Below are positions 26,867-36,602 of a stretch of DNA of 64,000 nt, in pieces. The position numbers were made by a program, and so were the translations under genes. Within the stretch, counting starts at the first letter, position 1; every line of letters starts with the position of its first letter. The stretch spans positions 35,182 through 99,181 of the forward strand of contig NZ_JAYKTT020000079.1 of the NCBI RefSeq assembly GCF_038404745.2, read 5' to 3'. The notes under the pieces were generated by a model. The model was not told where the DNA came from. It worked only from the letters and a program-made list of their open reading frames with translations, and searched no databases. The DNA comes from Chlorogloeopsis sp038404745 (GTDB lineage: Bacteria; Cyanobacteriota; Cyanobacteriia; Cyanobacteriales; Nostocaceae).

Positions 26867-29527
26867 ATGAAGCGTTGCGACTTGACCGTAAGTGTGAGTT
26901 TGTGGTTTTTTGTCGGAGTTTGGGGATATTTGAGTGCGATCATCGCAGCACAGCCTGGATGGACACAGGAAAAAATACCAAACATTCCCCAACTAAGCGA
27001 CATCGAACTTCCCGCAACCAGAGCGCAAATGTTGGTACAACAATCAACACCAACCAATCCACCTGCAACTCCAGGGAAAGTAGTAGTAATTACAGGAGTC
27101 AAAGCCAATCCCACCGCACAGGGTGTGGAAGTGATTTTAGAGACAACCCAAGGGGAGCAACTGCAAGTCACAAATCGCAGTGCAGGTAATAATTTTATTG
27201 TTGATGTATCAGGTGGACAATTGCAATTACCGTCGGGTAAAGCGTTTACGTTTAAATCGGAAAAACCCATAGAGGGAATAACCCAAATTACAGTTACGAA
27301 TATTGACGCAAATACCGTGCGGGTGACGGTAGTTGGAGAAAAAGCTTTACCTGCCGTTGAGTTATTTGATGATAACGTCGGGTTGATTTTTGCAGTAGAG
27401 TCCACAGCAACAGCAGCACAGAATCCCACCCCGCCTACGGCACCCCTACCCTCACCAAGGGAAGAGGAAGGGGAAGAATCAGAGGAACCCACAGCGCAAC
27501 AGGATGAGCCAATTGAGTTGGTGGTGACGGGAGAGCAAGATGGGTATCGCGTACCAGACACTTCAGTGGGAACAAGAACCGATACACCTTTGCGTGATAT
27601 TCCCCAGTCAATTCAAGTTGTACCACAACAGGTACTACGAGACCGTCAAGCCAGAACCATCACAGACGGATTGGAAAATGTCAGCGGTGTCAACACAATT
27701 GGGTATGGAAGTAATTCAACTAGAGACTATTTCACGATTCGAGGCTTCGAGGCTTTTGCTGCTCTCGTCAATGGACTTCCCGATCCACAAATAACAAATG
27801 ATGCTAGTTTTTTCAATGTGGAACGCCTAGAAGTGCTGAAAGGGCCAGCCTCAGTTTTGTATGGAGACAGTGCATCGGGTGGGATTGGTGGTACGATTAA
27901 CTTTGTGACTAAACAACCACTGCGCGATCCGTTCTACGAAGTCAGCGCAACGATTGGGAGTTATAACGATTATCAGGGAACAATCGATCTCTCCGGCCCT
28001 TTAAATGACTCTAGAACAGTTCTCTACAGACTAATTGCGGGTTATCGAAGTAATGAGACTTTTATTGACTTTAACGATGCCAGAATTTTCGCTGTTGCTC
28101 CTAGTTTGAGCTTTAGCTTGGGTGAAAATACAGACCTCATTTTCGAGGGTGATGTCACCATTCAAGAAAGAATTGGACAAACACCCAACGGATTGCCAGC
28201 AGTAGGTAGTGTATTACCGAACCCCAATGGAAAAGTACGCCGTAGTTTTAGCCCTACTGGGCCATCAGAAGACATCCAAACTATTAATGGCAGAGTTGGG
28301 TATCGCTTAGAGCATCGATTTAATGAAAACTTAAAGTTGCGAAATGCCTTCCGTTATACGTTTGCTGGTGGCGATAATGAAGGAGTACCTCTTATTTTTC
28401 CCGCTAGTTTAGAGGCTGATAATCGCACGCTAAATCGAATCGCTACAATTCCTCTTAGCAGTGGATTGGCGAACACCTACTATCTTGATACCAACTTACT
28501 GGGTCAATTCAGCACTGGCTCGATCAATCATCAACTTCTAGTTGGCTTTAGTTTGAGTCGAGATGAGAGTCGTAATAACTTTGCATTTGGTGTTCCTCTT
28601 ATCCCGGTAGACATCTTCAATCCAGTCTATGACCAAACCTTTGCTTCTCCCGATCCTAGCACCGACAGTTTCAGAACCAGAGATACGCTTGGTATCTACC
28701 TCCAAGACCAAATTACTCTCGCCGAAAACTTGAAGCTTCTGCTAGGTGGGCGAGTAGATATATTTGAGGAGCGCACAACGGATCGACTTGCAAACACAGA
28801 AACGAGTCAATCAGACACCGCATTTAGTCCACGAGTGGGGATTGTCTATCAACCGATCGCACCGATTTCCCTGTATGCGAGTTATTCTCAATCTTTTACA
28901 CCAACCATTGGCACATCTGCTAGGGGAGAAACATTCCAACCAGGACGTGGGACACAGTATGAAGTAGGTATCAAAGCTGACTTGACTAGCAGACTTTCTA
29001 CGACTCTCGCTTTTTATGATCTAACTCGCTCCAATGTGACGACAACCGATCCTGATAACCCTAATTTTTCGGTTCAAACTGGAGAACAAAGAAGTCGAGG
29101 AATCGAATTGGATATCAGTGGCGAAATTCTACCAGGATGGAACATTATTGGTGGCTATGCCTACACCGATGCCAGAGTCACCAAAGATAATACAATTCCA
29201 GTGGGTAATCGATTATATTCTGCTCCCAATCACGCATTCAATCTGTGGACAACCTACAGAATCCAAACAGGAGATTTTCGCGGACTGGGATTTGGTTTAG
29301 GCTTCTACTATGTTGGTGAAGTAGCAGCAGATTTGGCTAATACTTTAGAACTACCTAGTTACTTCCGTACCGATGCAGCAATTTTCTATGAGCGTGACCA
29401 ATTCCGCGCTGCCCTAAATTTCCGTAATCTCTTTGATGTAGAGTATTATACAGCTTGGGGGTCTGGAGAAAATGTGTATTTAGGTAATCCTTTCACCGTG
29501 CAAGGAACAATCTCATGGAAGTTTTAG
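26867..29527 (+). CDS. TonB-dependent siderophore receptor with AMIN domain (copy 1)
   Basis: An 886-residue outer-membrane receptor. In order: signal peptide (residues 1 to about 30), an AMIN domain (about 73-178: VITGVKANPTAQGVEV, FDDNVGLIF), a linker of Pro/Glu, a TonB box (IELVVTG near 213), the plug (TPLRDIPQSIQVVPQQVL; RLEVLKGPASVLYGD) and a 22-strand barrel ending VQGTISWKF. The AMIN fusion is typical of cyanobacterial receptors and may anchor the protein to the cell wall. It imports ferric siderophores using TonB energy. AGGGAG before the ATG at 26867 decides the start over a GTG at 26861. Confidence 0.95.
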   Translation: MKRCDLTVSVSLWFFVGVWGYLSAIIAAQPGWTQEKIPNIPQLSDIELPATRAQMLVQQSTPTNPPATPGKVVVITGVKANPTAQGVEVILETTQGEQLQVTNRSAGNNFIVDVSGGQLQLPSGKAFTFKSEKPIEGITQITVTNIDANTVRVTVVGEKALPAVELFDDNVGLIFAVESTATAAQNPTPPTAPLPSPREEEGEESEEPTAQQDEPIELVVTGEQDGYRVPDTSVGTRTDTPLRDIPQSIQVVPQQVLRDRQARTITDGLENVSGVNTIGYGSNSTRDYFTIRGFEAFAALVNGLPDPQITNDASFFNVERLEVLKGPASVLYGDSASGGIGGTINFVTKQPLRDPFYEVSATIGSYNDYQGTIDLSGPLNDSRTVLYRLIAGYRSNETFIDFNDARIFAVAPSLSFSLGENTDLIFEGDVTIQERIGQTPNGLPAVGSVLPNPNGKVRRSFSPTGPSEDIQTINGRVGYRLEHRFNENLKLRNAFRYTFAGGDNEGVPLIFPASLEADNRTLNRIATIPLSSGLANTYYLDTNLLGQFSTGSINHQLLVGFSLSRDESRNNFAFGVPLIPVDIFNPVYDQTFASPDPSTDSFRTRDTLGIYLQDQITLAENLKLLLGGRVDIFEERTTDRLANTETSQSDTAFSPRVGIVYQPIAPISLYASYSQSFTPTIGTSARGETFQPGRGTQYEVGIKADLTSRLSTTLAFYDLTRSNVTTTDPDNPNFSVQTGEQRSRGIELDISGEILPGWNIIGGYAYTDARVTKDNTIPVGNRLYSAPNHAFNLWTTYRIQTGDFRGLGFGLGFYYVGEVAADLANTLELPSYFRTDAAIFYERDQFRAALNFRNLFDVEYYTAWGSGENVYLGNPFTVQGTISWKF

Positions 29528-29570
29528 GTTTTTAAGGAACGGACATTTCAGAACCTAAAATTAAAATCTT

Positions 29571-30557
29571 ATGTTTGAAAACAACTATAAATTAATTACT
29601 CTGTTCCTACTGAGAAATTTGGTAATTTTTATCCTAACTGCCTGCTATGTTCAAGAAGTTAATCATCTACCTAGCCCAACCAGGGTATCTTCTATTGCAA
29701 ACTGTCGTGTTATTAAGCATCTAATGGGAGAAACTTGTGTTCCTGCTACTCCCCAGCGCGTTGTCACCTTAGCACCGGATGCTTTGGGAAATACACTAGC
29801 TCTCAATGTCAAACCTATTGCTAGCACAAATGATTTCTTTAAAGAAGGAGAGTTTCTTCCATATTTAAACTCTAAAGCACAAGGGATAAAAACATTAGGA
29901 ACTGCTGACAGACCTAATATAGAAAAATTATTGTATCTTCAGCCTGATCTAATTTTCGGTTGGGGTGGACATAGTCTCGAAGCAATTTATCCTCTACTAT
30001 CAAAGATAGCCCCTACGGTATTATACCGTTGGCAAGACGATACATGGAAAGGAAATTTCAACTTCACAGCTAAGGTTTTAGGAAAACAAGAAACTGCCAA
30101 AGCAGCTTGGCAGAATTATCAAAAAAGGATTCAAGAGTTTAAGAATGTACTGGGCAATCGTTATCAAGATAAGAAAATATCTTTTGTATATTTTTCTATT
30201 GGTAAAATAGGAACTTATGTAAAAAACTCACTTCCAGGTTCAATTTTGAGTGATGTTGGTTTACAACGTCCAGAATCGCAAGATATTGTAATTGAACCTT
30301 GGGGATATACAGAGTTTTCTGAAGAAGAATTAGAGAAAGCTGATGGTGATATTTTGTTCGTAGCAACTTTAACTGATAGTGATAAACAATTACTCGAAAA
30401 AATTAAACGTAAGCCTCTTTGGAAAAAGCTAAAAGCTGTTCAACAAAATCATGTTTATTTTGTTAATGGCTCTAGTTGGTTGTCAGGTTATGATATGACA
30501 GCTGCTGATGCTGTAATTGATGATTTATTTAAATACTTAGTGCCGCAATCCCTATAG
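29571..30557 (+). CDS. Iron-siderophore ABC binding lipoprotein (copy 1)
   Basis: A 328-residue FecB/FepB-like protein (PF01497). A lipobox FILTAC puts the lipid on Cys25, so it is tethered to the plasma membrane facing the periplasm. Family marks: RVIKHLMGETCVPATPQRVV, the PDLIFGWGG strand, and KPLWKKLKAVQQNHVYFV. It would pass ferric siderophore from the receptor to an ABC permease, which is not in this window. It follows the receptor by 43 bases in one operon. Confidence 0.93.
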   Translation: MFENNYKLITLFLLRNLVIFILTACYVQEVNHLPSPTRVSSIANCRVIKHLMGETCVPATPQRVVTLAPDALGNTLALNVKPIASTNDFFKEGEFLPYLNSKAQGIKTLGTADRPNIEKLLYLQPDLIFGWGGHSLEAIYPLLSKIAPTVLYRWQDDTWKGNFNFTAKVLGKQETAKAAWQNYQKRIQEFKNVLGNRYQDKKISFVYFSIGKIGTYVKNSLPGSILSDVGLQRPESQDIVIEPWGYTEFSEEELEKADGDILFVATLTDSDKQLLEKIKRKPLWKKLKAVQQNHVYFVNGSSWLSGYDMTAADAVIDDLFKYLVPQSL

Positions 30558-30604
30558 CGCGATCGCAAACCTCCATAGCGAAGATACAGACAAACCCAAT
30601 TAAA

Positions 30605-30665
30605 TTACTCGTAATCAGCGATCGCTTCCAACCAAACATCCAAATCAGCCATACCACTAAAAAAA
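30605..30665 (-). pseudogene. DUF4351 C-terminal remnant
   Basis: The minus strand reads FFSGMADLDVWLEAIADYE-stop, the end of a DUF4351 domain, with nothing of the domain upstream. Another short frame (start MATVLSILQAGL) lies at 30770-30859 on the plus strand. This is decayed mobile-type DNA (Rpn/DUF4351 proteins are nuclease-like). Confidence 0.5.
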
Positions 30666-30686
30666 TCCCTGGAAATTTGCAATCCT

Positions 30687-30749
30687 CCACTCTACTGACT
30701 TTTACATAAGGTAATGCTTGGGTTGTTATATCTATGTCAGAAGGCGATC
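30687..30749. repeat. 63-bp direct repeat, right copy
   Basis: Matches 25489-25551 except for one base (TTGTTATA instead of TTGGTATA). It lies 130 bases after the end of the siderophore-binding protein gene and closes the cassette on the right. Confidence 0.93.
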
Positions 30750-30876
30750 AGCTTTACTGTCAGGAGAGATGGCAACAGTGCTATCTATTTTGCAAGCAGG
30801 TTTAGCTACCACTGAACATCAAGAATTCATGCAAAAATTGAATAGATACGAGGAATAGGTGCAAGCGATCGCCTAC

Positions 30877-31440
30877 CTAAACTTGCAACTCAAACCCAGG
30901 TAATACATCTTCTCCAGAAAGAATCGCTGGCATTTGTATAACTTCTACAGCTTTTCCACTGCGGTAAATTTCCACTCTTGCATCTTGGGGATTAATTAGC
31001 CATCCCAAACGCAAACCATTTTCTATGTATTCTTGCATTTTCTCTTGGATACGTTGCAGCCTATCTGTCTCAAAACGCAGTTCAATCAGAAAATCGGGTA
31101 CCAGTGGCGGAAATTTTTTTCGTTGTTCTGGCGTTAAAGCTTCCCATCGTTCCAATTTTACCCAAGCCGCATCAGGGGAGCGTTTTGCACCATTCGGCAG
31201 GATAAAGATAGTCGAAGAACTAAAGACTTTGCCTAATTTAGCTTGACGATTCCAGATTTCTAAATCAGCGATCAGTCTAGCTTCTTGATTTCCGCTTTCT
31301 CCTCCTACTGGTGGCACAATAATTAATTCTCCTGCTGCATTCATTTCCAGGCTTAAATCACGATTGGCAAGACACAATTGATAAAATTGCTCATCACTTA
31401 AATGAGCGATCGGTTCTAGATTGAGGACAACAGTATTCAT
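30877..31440 (-). CDS. Uma2-family (DUF820) predicted endonuclease
   Basis: A 187-residue protein of the PD-(D/E)XK fold, very common in cyanobacteria. Marks: LSDEQFYQLCLANRDLSLE, the acid core RSPDAAWVKLERW, then VPDFLIELRFETDRL and EYIENGLRLGWLINP. These are probably selfish or defence-linked nucleases, but no function is proven. Length is full. It stands alone. Confidence 0.92.
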   Translation of the reverse strand: MNTVVLNLEPIAHLSDEQFYQLCLANRDLSLEMNAAGELIIVPPVGGESGNQEARLIADLEIWNRQAKLGKVFSSSTIFILPNGAKRSPDAAWVKLERWEALTPEQRKKFPPLVPDFLIELRFETDRLQRIQEKMQEYIENGLRLGWLINPQDARVEIYRSGKAVEVIQMPAILSGEDVLPGFELQV

Positions 31441-31572
31441 TGAAGCTTTCCTCGTGGCTTTTTGGCTAACACTTAGTTCCCTTTAGTTAAAAGTTTAGCA
31501 AGAGGAAATTAACTTGAGTTCGACCGATATTAAAGCCATAAGCGCGCCCACCACTAATTCCTACTCCTAGAG

Positions 31573-31662
31573 TTATTTACCAGGATTTATCGCAACACCC
31601 AACAATGCCAACATCTTTACAACTAGACGTTTAGCTATTTCTTTATTGAGTAGAACCTGCAT
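31573..31662 (-). CDS. 29-residue peptide downstream of hlyD
   Basis: A short frame (start MQVLLNKEIAKRLV, end GVAINPGK) begins 17 bases after the HlyD stop on the same strand. It is amphipathic and basic at first, hydrophobic later. It could be a small exported peptide of the type I exporter, or a chance frame. No ribosome site beyond AAAGAAAA is seen. Confidence 0.3.
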   Translation of the reverse strand: MQVLLNKEIAKRLVVKMLALLGVAINPGK

Positions 31663-31678
31663 GGTGAGTTTTCTTTGA

Positions 31679-33262
31679 CTAACGTACTTCTTTGAGACTT
31701 TCAATTTGCTTAGTGAACAGTTCTGTAAATAGACTCATCACAGTTCTTTCTTCACGAACTTTAATGTTAGCACTAATAGACATTCCCGATTGCAGAGGAA
31801 TGGTTTTACCTTTAATGTTTAAAGACTGTTGATGCAAATTAATTTTGGCTGGAAAGCGATAGTAGGGATGGGTTTGATCTGGTGGTAAAGCATCCGAGCC
31901 AATCCAAGTGACTGTTCCCTTAATGTCACCAAATTCACTAAAAGGGAAAGAATCAATTCGGACATCAACTTTCATACCCTGGCGAATAAAACCAATATCT
32001 TTATTTGTAATCAAAACTTCAGCAATATAGTTATCATTTGGTACAATTTTTAGTAGTTCCTGGCTGGCATTTGCTACAAATCCAGGGTTATTAGCTTGTA
32101 AATCGAATACAGTTCCCGCTACAGGCGCACGAAGACTTTGATATTTAGTGTTCAATCGTGTTTGTGAGATTTTGCTATTAACTTCAGCTAACTGCTTTTC
32201 ATTTTCTAACAAAATTCTAGTTAGCTGACTATCGATATCAGCAATTTTATTTTTGTTATCACTTATTTTCTCTAAAACACTTTTTTCAGAAGCAGATACT
32301 GTATTTTTTAATTCTTCTTTTCCTTGTTCGATGTCAAATTCAAGACGCTTATTTTCCTCAATTAATTGCGCTAATTGTGCGCTATTATTTTGTACTTTTT
32401 GTTGCTGTTGGAGGTACTGAAGTTGAGCGATCGCTCCTTCTTCAGATAGTGTTTTCATTTTATCTAAAATTTTTGATTCTATAGCTAAACTGGCTTGGGC
32501 ATCAGATATTTGAATTTGATTTTGCGAAAGTCTTTTCTTGATTTGCTCAATTTCCATCTGGGCTGCTGTAGAACGAGAATCTAATTCTCTTTTCGCTGCA
32601 TCTAGACGTTGTTTTTCATCAACTCCCATTTTGATATCTGAAAGAGAATTCTGTAATTCTTTCCGTAACAATTCATTCTCTGCGACTAAAGCAGCACGAT
32701 TCTTCAACAAAAAAGCAGCTTCTTTCGGTAAGTTGCCACGCAAAAGCTCTACATCGGCTGCAACAGGAGACGTGGAAGCAAATAAATTCCGATATATTTG
32801 TATTTCTTGAATTAAAGAAGCACGAATTTTATTTAAAGAGTCTAATTCAGCATTATTAGCAGTAGGATCAAAATCTAGTAATAATTCACCAGATTTTACT
32901 TTTTTTCCATCTTTAACATAAACAGCTTTTACTACTCCATTAACAGGAGCTTGAATTTCCTTTACAGTTCCTTCTGGTTTTAATTGCCCAGTAGCGGGAA
33001 CTACTTGCTCAATCTTGGCAAAATAAGTCCAAGTTATTCCAAAACAAGCCAATCCAATTAAACTTATCATGATTGCGCGTGACCACACTGGAGATTGACG
33101 TAGCACAACAGATTGCTCAAAGGAATTTTCTTGATAAGATTTTGAAGGATTTGAAAGAGGTTTAGAAGCTTTAGAATCTGCAAGAGTTAACACCTGTTGA
33201 TTCTCTAATTTTGCTCCATTTTCATGATTGCCGTTAGAATTATTTCCATTTAGTTGATTCAT
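31679..33262 (-). CDS. HlyD-family periplasmic adaptor
   Basis: A 527-residue membrane-fusion protein of a type I secretion system. A cytoplasmic Asn/Gly-rich start is followed by one membrane helix (MISLIGLACFGITWTYF, about 67-83), a lipoyl half-motif (GTVKEIQAPVNGVVKAVYV), a long coiled coil (about 170-370) and the second lipoyl half (LRAPVAGTVFDLQ), then a beta-barrel. It bridges the ABC exporter and an outer-membrane TolC-like channel. It is the third gene of an operon with a PPIase and the ABC exporter. Confidence 0.93.
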   Translation of the reverse strand: MNQLNGNNSNGNHENGAKLENQQVLTLADSKASKPLSNPSKSYQENSFEQSVVLRQSPVWSRAIMISLIGLACFGITWTYFAKIEQVVPATGQLKPEGTVKEIQAPVNGVVKAVYVKDGKKVKSGELLLDFDPTANNAELDSLNKIRASLIQEIQIYRNLFASTSPVAADVELLRGNLPKEAAFLLKNRAALVAENELLRKELQNSLSDIKMGVDEKQRLDAAKRELDSRSTAAQMEIEQIKKRLSQNQIQISDAQASLAIESKILDKMKTLSEEGAIAQLQYLQQQQKVQNNSAQLAQLIEENKRLEFDIEQGKEELKNTVSASEKSVLEKISDNKNKIADIDSQLTRILLENEKQLAEVNSKISQTRLNTKYQSLRAPVAGTVFDLQANNPGFVANASQELLKIVPNDNYIAEVLITNKDIGFIRQGMKVDVRIDSFPFSEFGDIKGTVTWIGSDALPPDQTHPYYRFPAKINLHQQSLNIKGKTIPLQSGMSISANIKVREERTVMSLFTELFTKQIESLKEVR

Positions 33263-33321
33263 AGACGTTACTATATTTGGAGATAGTGAGATGAATAAGA
33301 CAACATAATGACTAATTACTG

Positions 33322-33353
33322 TTGTAGAGACGCGATATATCGCGTCTCTACAA
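33322..33353. repeat. Perfect 32-bp palindrome between exporter and adaptor genes
   Basis: The half TTGTAGAGACGCGATA is followed directly by its exact complement. It starts one base after the stop of the ABC exporter gene and 60 bases before the hlyD start. RNA from it would form a strong 16-bp hairpin. It could attenuate or protect mRNA between the two genes. Related GTAGAG...CTCTAC DNA lies at 18121-18171. Confidence 0.9.
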
Positions 33354-33354
33354 T

Positions 33355-36354
33355 TTATACATTCACTTCTTGCTGTTGAAATAAATAAAAATAATGACCT
33401 CTTAAAGCCATTAATTCTGCATGACTTCCTTGTTCAATAACTCTACCACCATCCATGACGACGATGATATCTGCATTCCTGACAGTGTTGAGACGATGAG
33501 TAATGAAAAATACTGTTGTTCCTTTAAAAGCTTGTGCTAAGTTGAGGCACACTTGCCGTTCTGTAGGATAATCTAAGGCGCTGGTTGCTTCGTCTAGAAC
33601 TAATAATTTGGGTTTTTGTAAAACTGAACGCGCGATCGCTATTCTTTGTCTTTGCCCACCAGAAAGTGCAGTACCCCTCTCACCCACAGGCGTATTGTAA
33701 CCTTTAGGTAAGTTCATAATAAATTCGTGAGCGGCTGCAATTTTGGCAGCTTCGATGATTTCCTCTGTTGTGGCATCGGGATTCGTCAGAGCAATATTTT
33801 CTTGAACTGTACCGTCAAATAACAGTGTATCTTGAGGAACTACACCAATTTGTCGGCGCAGAGAGTAAAGTTCTACTTTGGCTATATCATAACCATCAAC
33901 TAAAATCCTGCCGGATTCTGGCTCATACAACCGAATTAATAATTTCATTAAAGTACTTTTACCTGCACCACTTTTACCAACAATTCCCACAAATTTACCG
34001 ACAGAAAAATTGAGGTTGACATTATCAAGTTGTAGCGCACTACCTGTATTGAAGCGGAAAGAGATATTTTCATATTTTACCGCTCCTGCGATTGCAGGTA
34101 AGGGAATATTATAACGGTCTGATTCTGCTTCTTGTGGTGTATCAACAATATCGCTTAAACGTTCCAAGGACAAGGCAGTTTCTTGAAAACTTTGCCAAAG
34201 TTGTGCCAAACGTAATATGGGACTGGTAACATAACCAGAAATAATTCTAAAGGCAATTAATTCTCCTAAAGTTAATTCTCCTTGCAGTACTAAATAAGCA
34301 CCTAACCAAAGTACTAATAAACTACTGAGTTTATTGAGGAAATTGCTAGTAGAATTAGCAAGGGTAGAAGTAACTACAGTTTTAAATCCAGCAGCCACAT
34401 AACGAGCATAACGCTCTTGCCAGGAAAAGCGCGATCGCATTTCAATATTTTGCGCTTTGACAGTTTGAATACCAGACATAACCTCAACCAAGTAAGATTG
34501 AGTCTGGGCATTGCGTTCAGCTTTACTGCGTAGTTGTTTACTCACTGTGGGAGAAGCAATTAAAGTGATAATTATAAACACCGGAATTGTTGCTAAAGCA
34601 ACTAGCGTGAGTTGCCAGCTGTAAATGAGCATGACGATGATATAAACCACTGAAAAAAGAGCATCTAAACCCACTGTTAAAGCAGTGCCAGTGAGAAAAG
34701 AGCGAATGTTTTCTAACTCGTTTATGCGAGTGGAAAGTTCTCCAACAGGACGACGTTCAAAATAGCGTAAAGGTAAGCGTAACAAGTGGTCAATAATTTC
34801 TGAACCTAACCCCATGTCAATGCGATTAGTAGTATCGACAAATAAATAAGTTCGTAGTGTGCTAAGTACAGCTTCAAATAAGCTTACTACTAATAGTAAA
34901 ATACCTAAAATATGCAAGGTATTTATACTGTTTTGAGCAATAACTTTATCGATAATTAACTGAATGACTAGTGGGTTAGCTAGTGCTGCCAATTGCACAA
35001 AAAATGAAGCAATAAATACTTCTAACAGTACACGACGATAGCGCGATAAATAGGGAATAAACCATTGTAAACCGAAGCGTTCCTGAGGTGTCGTTTTGCT
35101 GGGAGAAAGTAGCAATACCTTTACTTGTGGTGGATAGCTGTTTTCTTCTACATTTAATTGGGCAACTACTTCTGTCGGTTTCCAGCGCAGAATTCCTTGT
35201 TCGGGTACACCTAAAACAACAACACGCGAGCTTGCTTCATACACCACTGCATAACTATCAGCATAGGAAATCAACGCTGGGGTAGGGATGCGCGTGATAT
35301 TGGCAACAGGTATATCTACTAATTGTGCCTTAAGTCCGATTAACTCTGCTAAGTAGGCACAAACAGGAAAAGATATACTACCAGTACGTTTGATTTGCTC
35401 ATTCAAAACGCGGCGAACAACTTCCCGTCGAAACGGTATTTGTAGATGTTGGCACAGCATTTGAAAACAAGCGATCGCACTCTTTAATTCTCCCCTGCCA
35501 CGTACAAATGGATACTTTTTGATTTTCTGTTCTGTCTTGATAGCAGTAAAGTCTGGCAGTGATTCTTCCTGAGGTGCGTAAGGAATATCAAGATTATCTG
35601 TATGATTTGATTGACTCTGTTGGGTGGAAGTTTGTACCTGATAACTATGAGGTAATAAAGTTGAGCTACTTAACCCAACTAAACGCGCTGGATTTTTTCC
35701 CTTCACCTCAAGCACATCTTGTTCATTACTCGATTCCAAACGAGAACCAACAGGAAATTCAGTTATTGCTCCACCGCCACTCACAAACCAAATGTATTCT
35801 CTATCTAACTGGTGAAATGAAGTTTTACCTGGTGGAAGGTAATATACCTTTGCTTCTGGTAATGCAGTTTGAGCAAGTTCTTTAATATTAAGATTTGCTT
35901 GAGCTTGTACTTGTTGTTGCGCACCTAAAATATCAAATATTTCGATTAAATGACACTGATTTTTGCGAGTATCGCTAAAAGCTGAATACTCATCCAGTAA
36001 ACGCAAATAGTCTGTGGAACTGATTGTTAAACATATGACTTCCGTCGAAGCGATCGCACTCTCGCAAGCTATATCCCTTAGTAAACTTATTTCGCCAATA
36101 ATTGCTCCTGGCTCTAGCAATTTTATAGTAGTTGGCATTTGGGTGCGGGGATCATATACCAACAAACGTATTTTACCTTCATAAAGAATTGCTATCCGGT
36201 CAGGTATTCTTTCTTTATCAAGAATTTTTTGACCGATACGATAACGCCAAGGTTGTAGTTGTTGAGAGAAATGTGTGACTAATGTGGAGGGTAATTTATT
36301 AAAGCCTTCAATACTAGAAATAAATTTTGTGAAAGAGCTTTGAATATAAGTCAT
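33355..36354 (-). CDS. Type I secretion ABC exporter with cyclic-nucleotide and C39-like domains
   Basis: A 999-residue protein. Residues 1-150 form a cyclic-nucleotide-binding-like domain (RIAILYEGKIRLLVYD, GAIIGEISLLRD). Residues about 280-400 form a C39-like peptidase domain in which the catalytic Cys is replaced by Ser292 (ELKSAIACFQML) and the His by Tyr368 (DSYAVVY), so it should bind substrate but not cut it, like HlyB. Then six membrane helices (about 430-720) and an ATPase: GKSGAGKST, LSGGQRQRIAIAR, LLVLDEATSALD. It would export large unprocessed proteins with C-terminal signals. It lies between the PPIase and hlyD genes. Confidence 0.93.
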   Translation of the reverse strand: MTYIQSSFTKFISSIEGFNKLPSTLVTHFSQQLQPWRYRIGQKILDKERIPDRIAILYEGKIRLLVYDPRTQMPTTIKLLEPGAIIGEISLLRDIACESAIASTEVICLTISSTDYLRLLDEYSAFSDTRKNQCHLIEIFDILGAQQQVQAQANLNIKELAQTALPEAKVYYLPPGKTSFHQLDREYIWFVSGGGAITEFPVGSRLESSNEQDVLEVKGKNPARLVGLSSSTLLPHSYQVQTSTQQSQSNHTDNLDIPYAPQEESLPDFTAIKTEQKIKKYPFVRGRGELKSAIACFQMLCQHLQIPFRREVVRRVLNEQIKRTGSISFPVCAYLAELIGLKAQLVDIPVANITRIPTPALISYADSYAVVYEASSRVVVLGVPEQGILRWKPTEVVAQLNVEENSYPPQVKVLLLSPSKTTPQERFGLQWFIPYLSRYRRVLLEVFIASFFVQLAALANPLVIQLIIDKVIAQNSINTLHILGILLLVVSLFEAVLSTLRTYLFVDTTNRIDMGLGSEIIDHLLRLPLRYFERRPVGELSTRINELENIRSFLTGTALTVGLDALFSVVYIIVMLIYSWQLTLVALATIPVFIIITLIASPTVSKQLRSKAERNAQTQSYLVEVMSGIQTVKAQNIEMRSRFSWQERYARYVAAGFKTVVTSTLANSTSNFLNKLSSLLVLWLGAYLVLQGELTLGELIAFRIISGYVTSPILRLAQLWQSFQETALSLERLSDIVDTPQEAESDRYNIPLPAIAGAVKYENISFRFNTGSALQLDNVNLNFSVGKFVGIVGKSGAGKSTLMKLLIRLYEPESGRILVDGYDIAKVELYSLRRQIGVVPQDTLLFDGTVQENIALTNPDATTEEIIEAAKIAAAHEFIMNLPKGYNTPVGERGTALSGGQRQRIAIARSVLQKPKLLVLDEATSALDYPTERQVCLNLAQAFKGTTVFFITHRLNTVRNADIIVVMDGGRVIEQGSHAELMALRGHYFYLFQQQEVNV

Positions 36355-36602
36355 GATAATTTCAAATTATAACAGTTCTATTTAATTTGTCGGGAAAGGC
36401 AGAGGGCAGAAGCTTAATTAAAAGGTTTTTAATAAAGTTAAGTCATCTATGCTCTCTGCCCAGATGGGTTTAAGTAAACATTAGACACGCAGCAAATTCC
36501 CATCAGGCTAGTACACGAAGAAAAAGAAAGGAAGATTTTCATCAATGATTTAAGATTGATATAGAGTTTTTGCCAATAGTTAATTATCATTAACTGTTAA
36601 CT

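Noticed and set aside
26785..27561. Minus-strand frame of 258 codons over the first receptor
   Set aside because: Serine/threonine-rich shadow of the AMIN region; the plus frame has clear domains.
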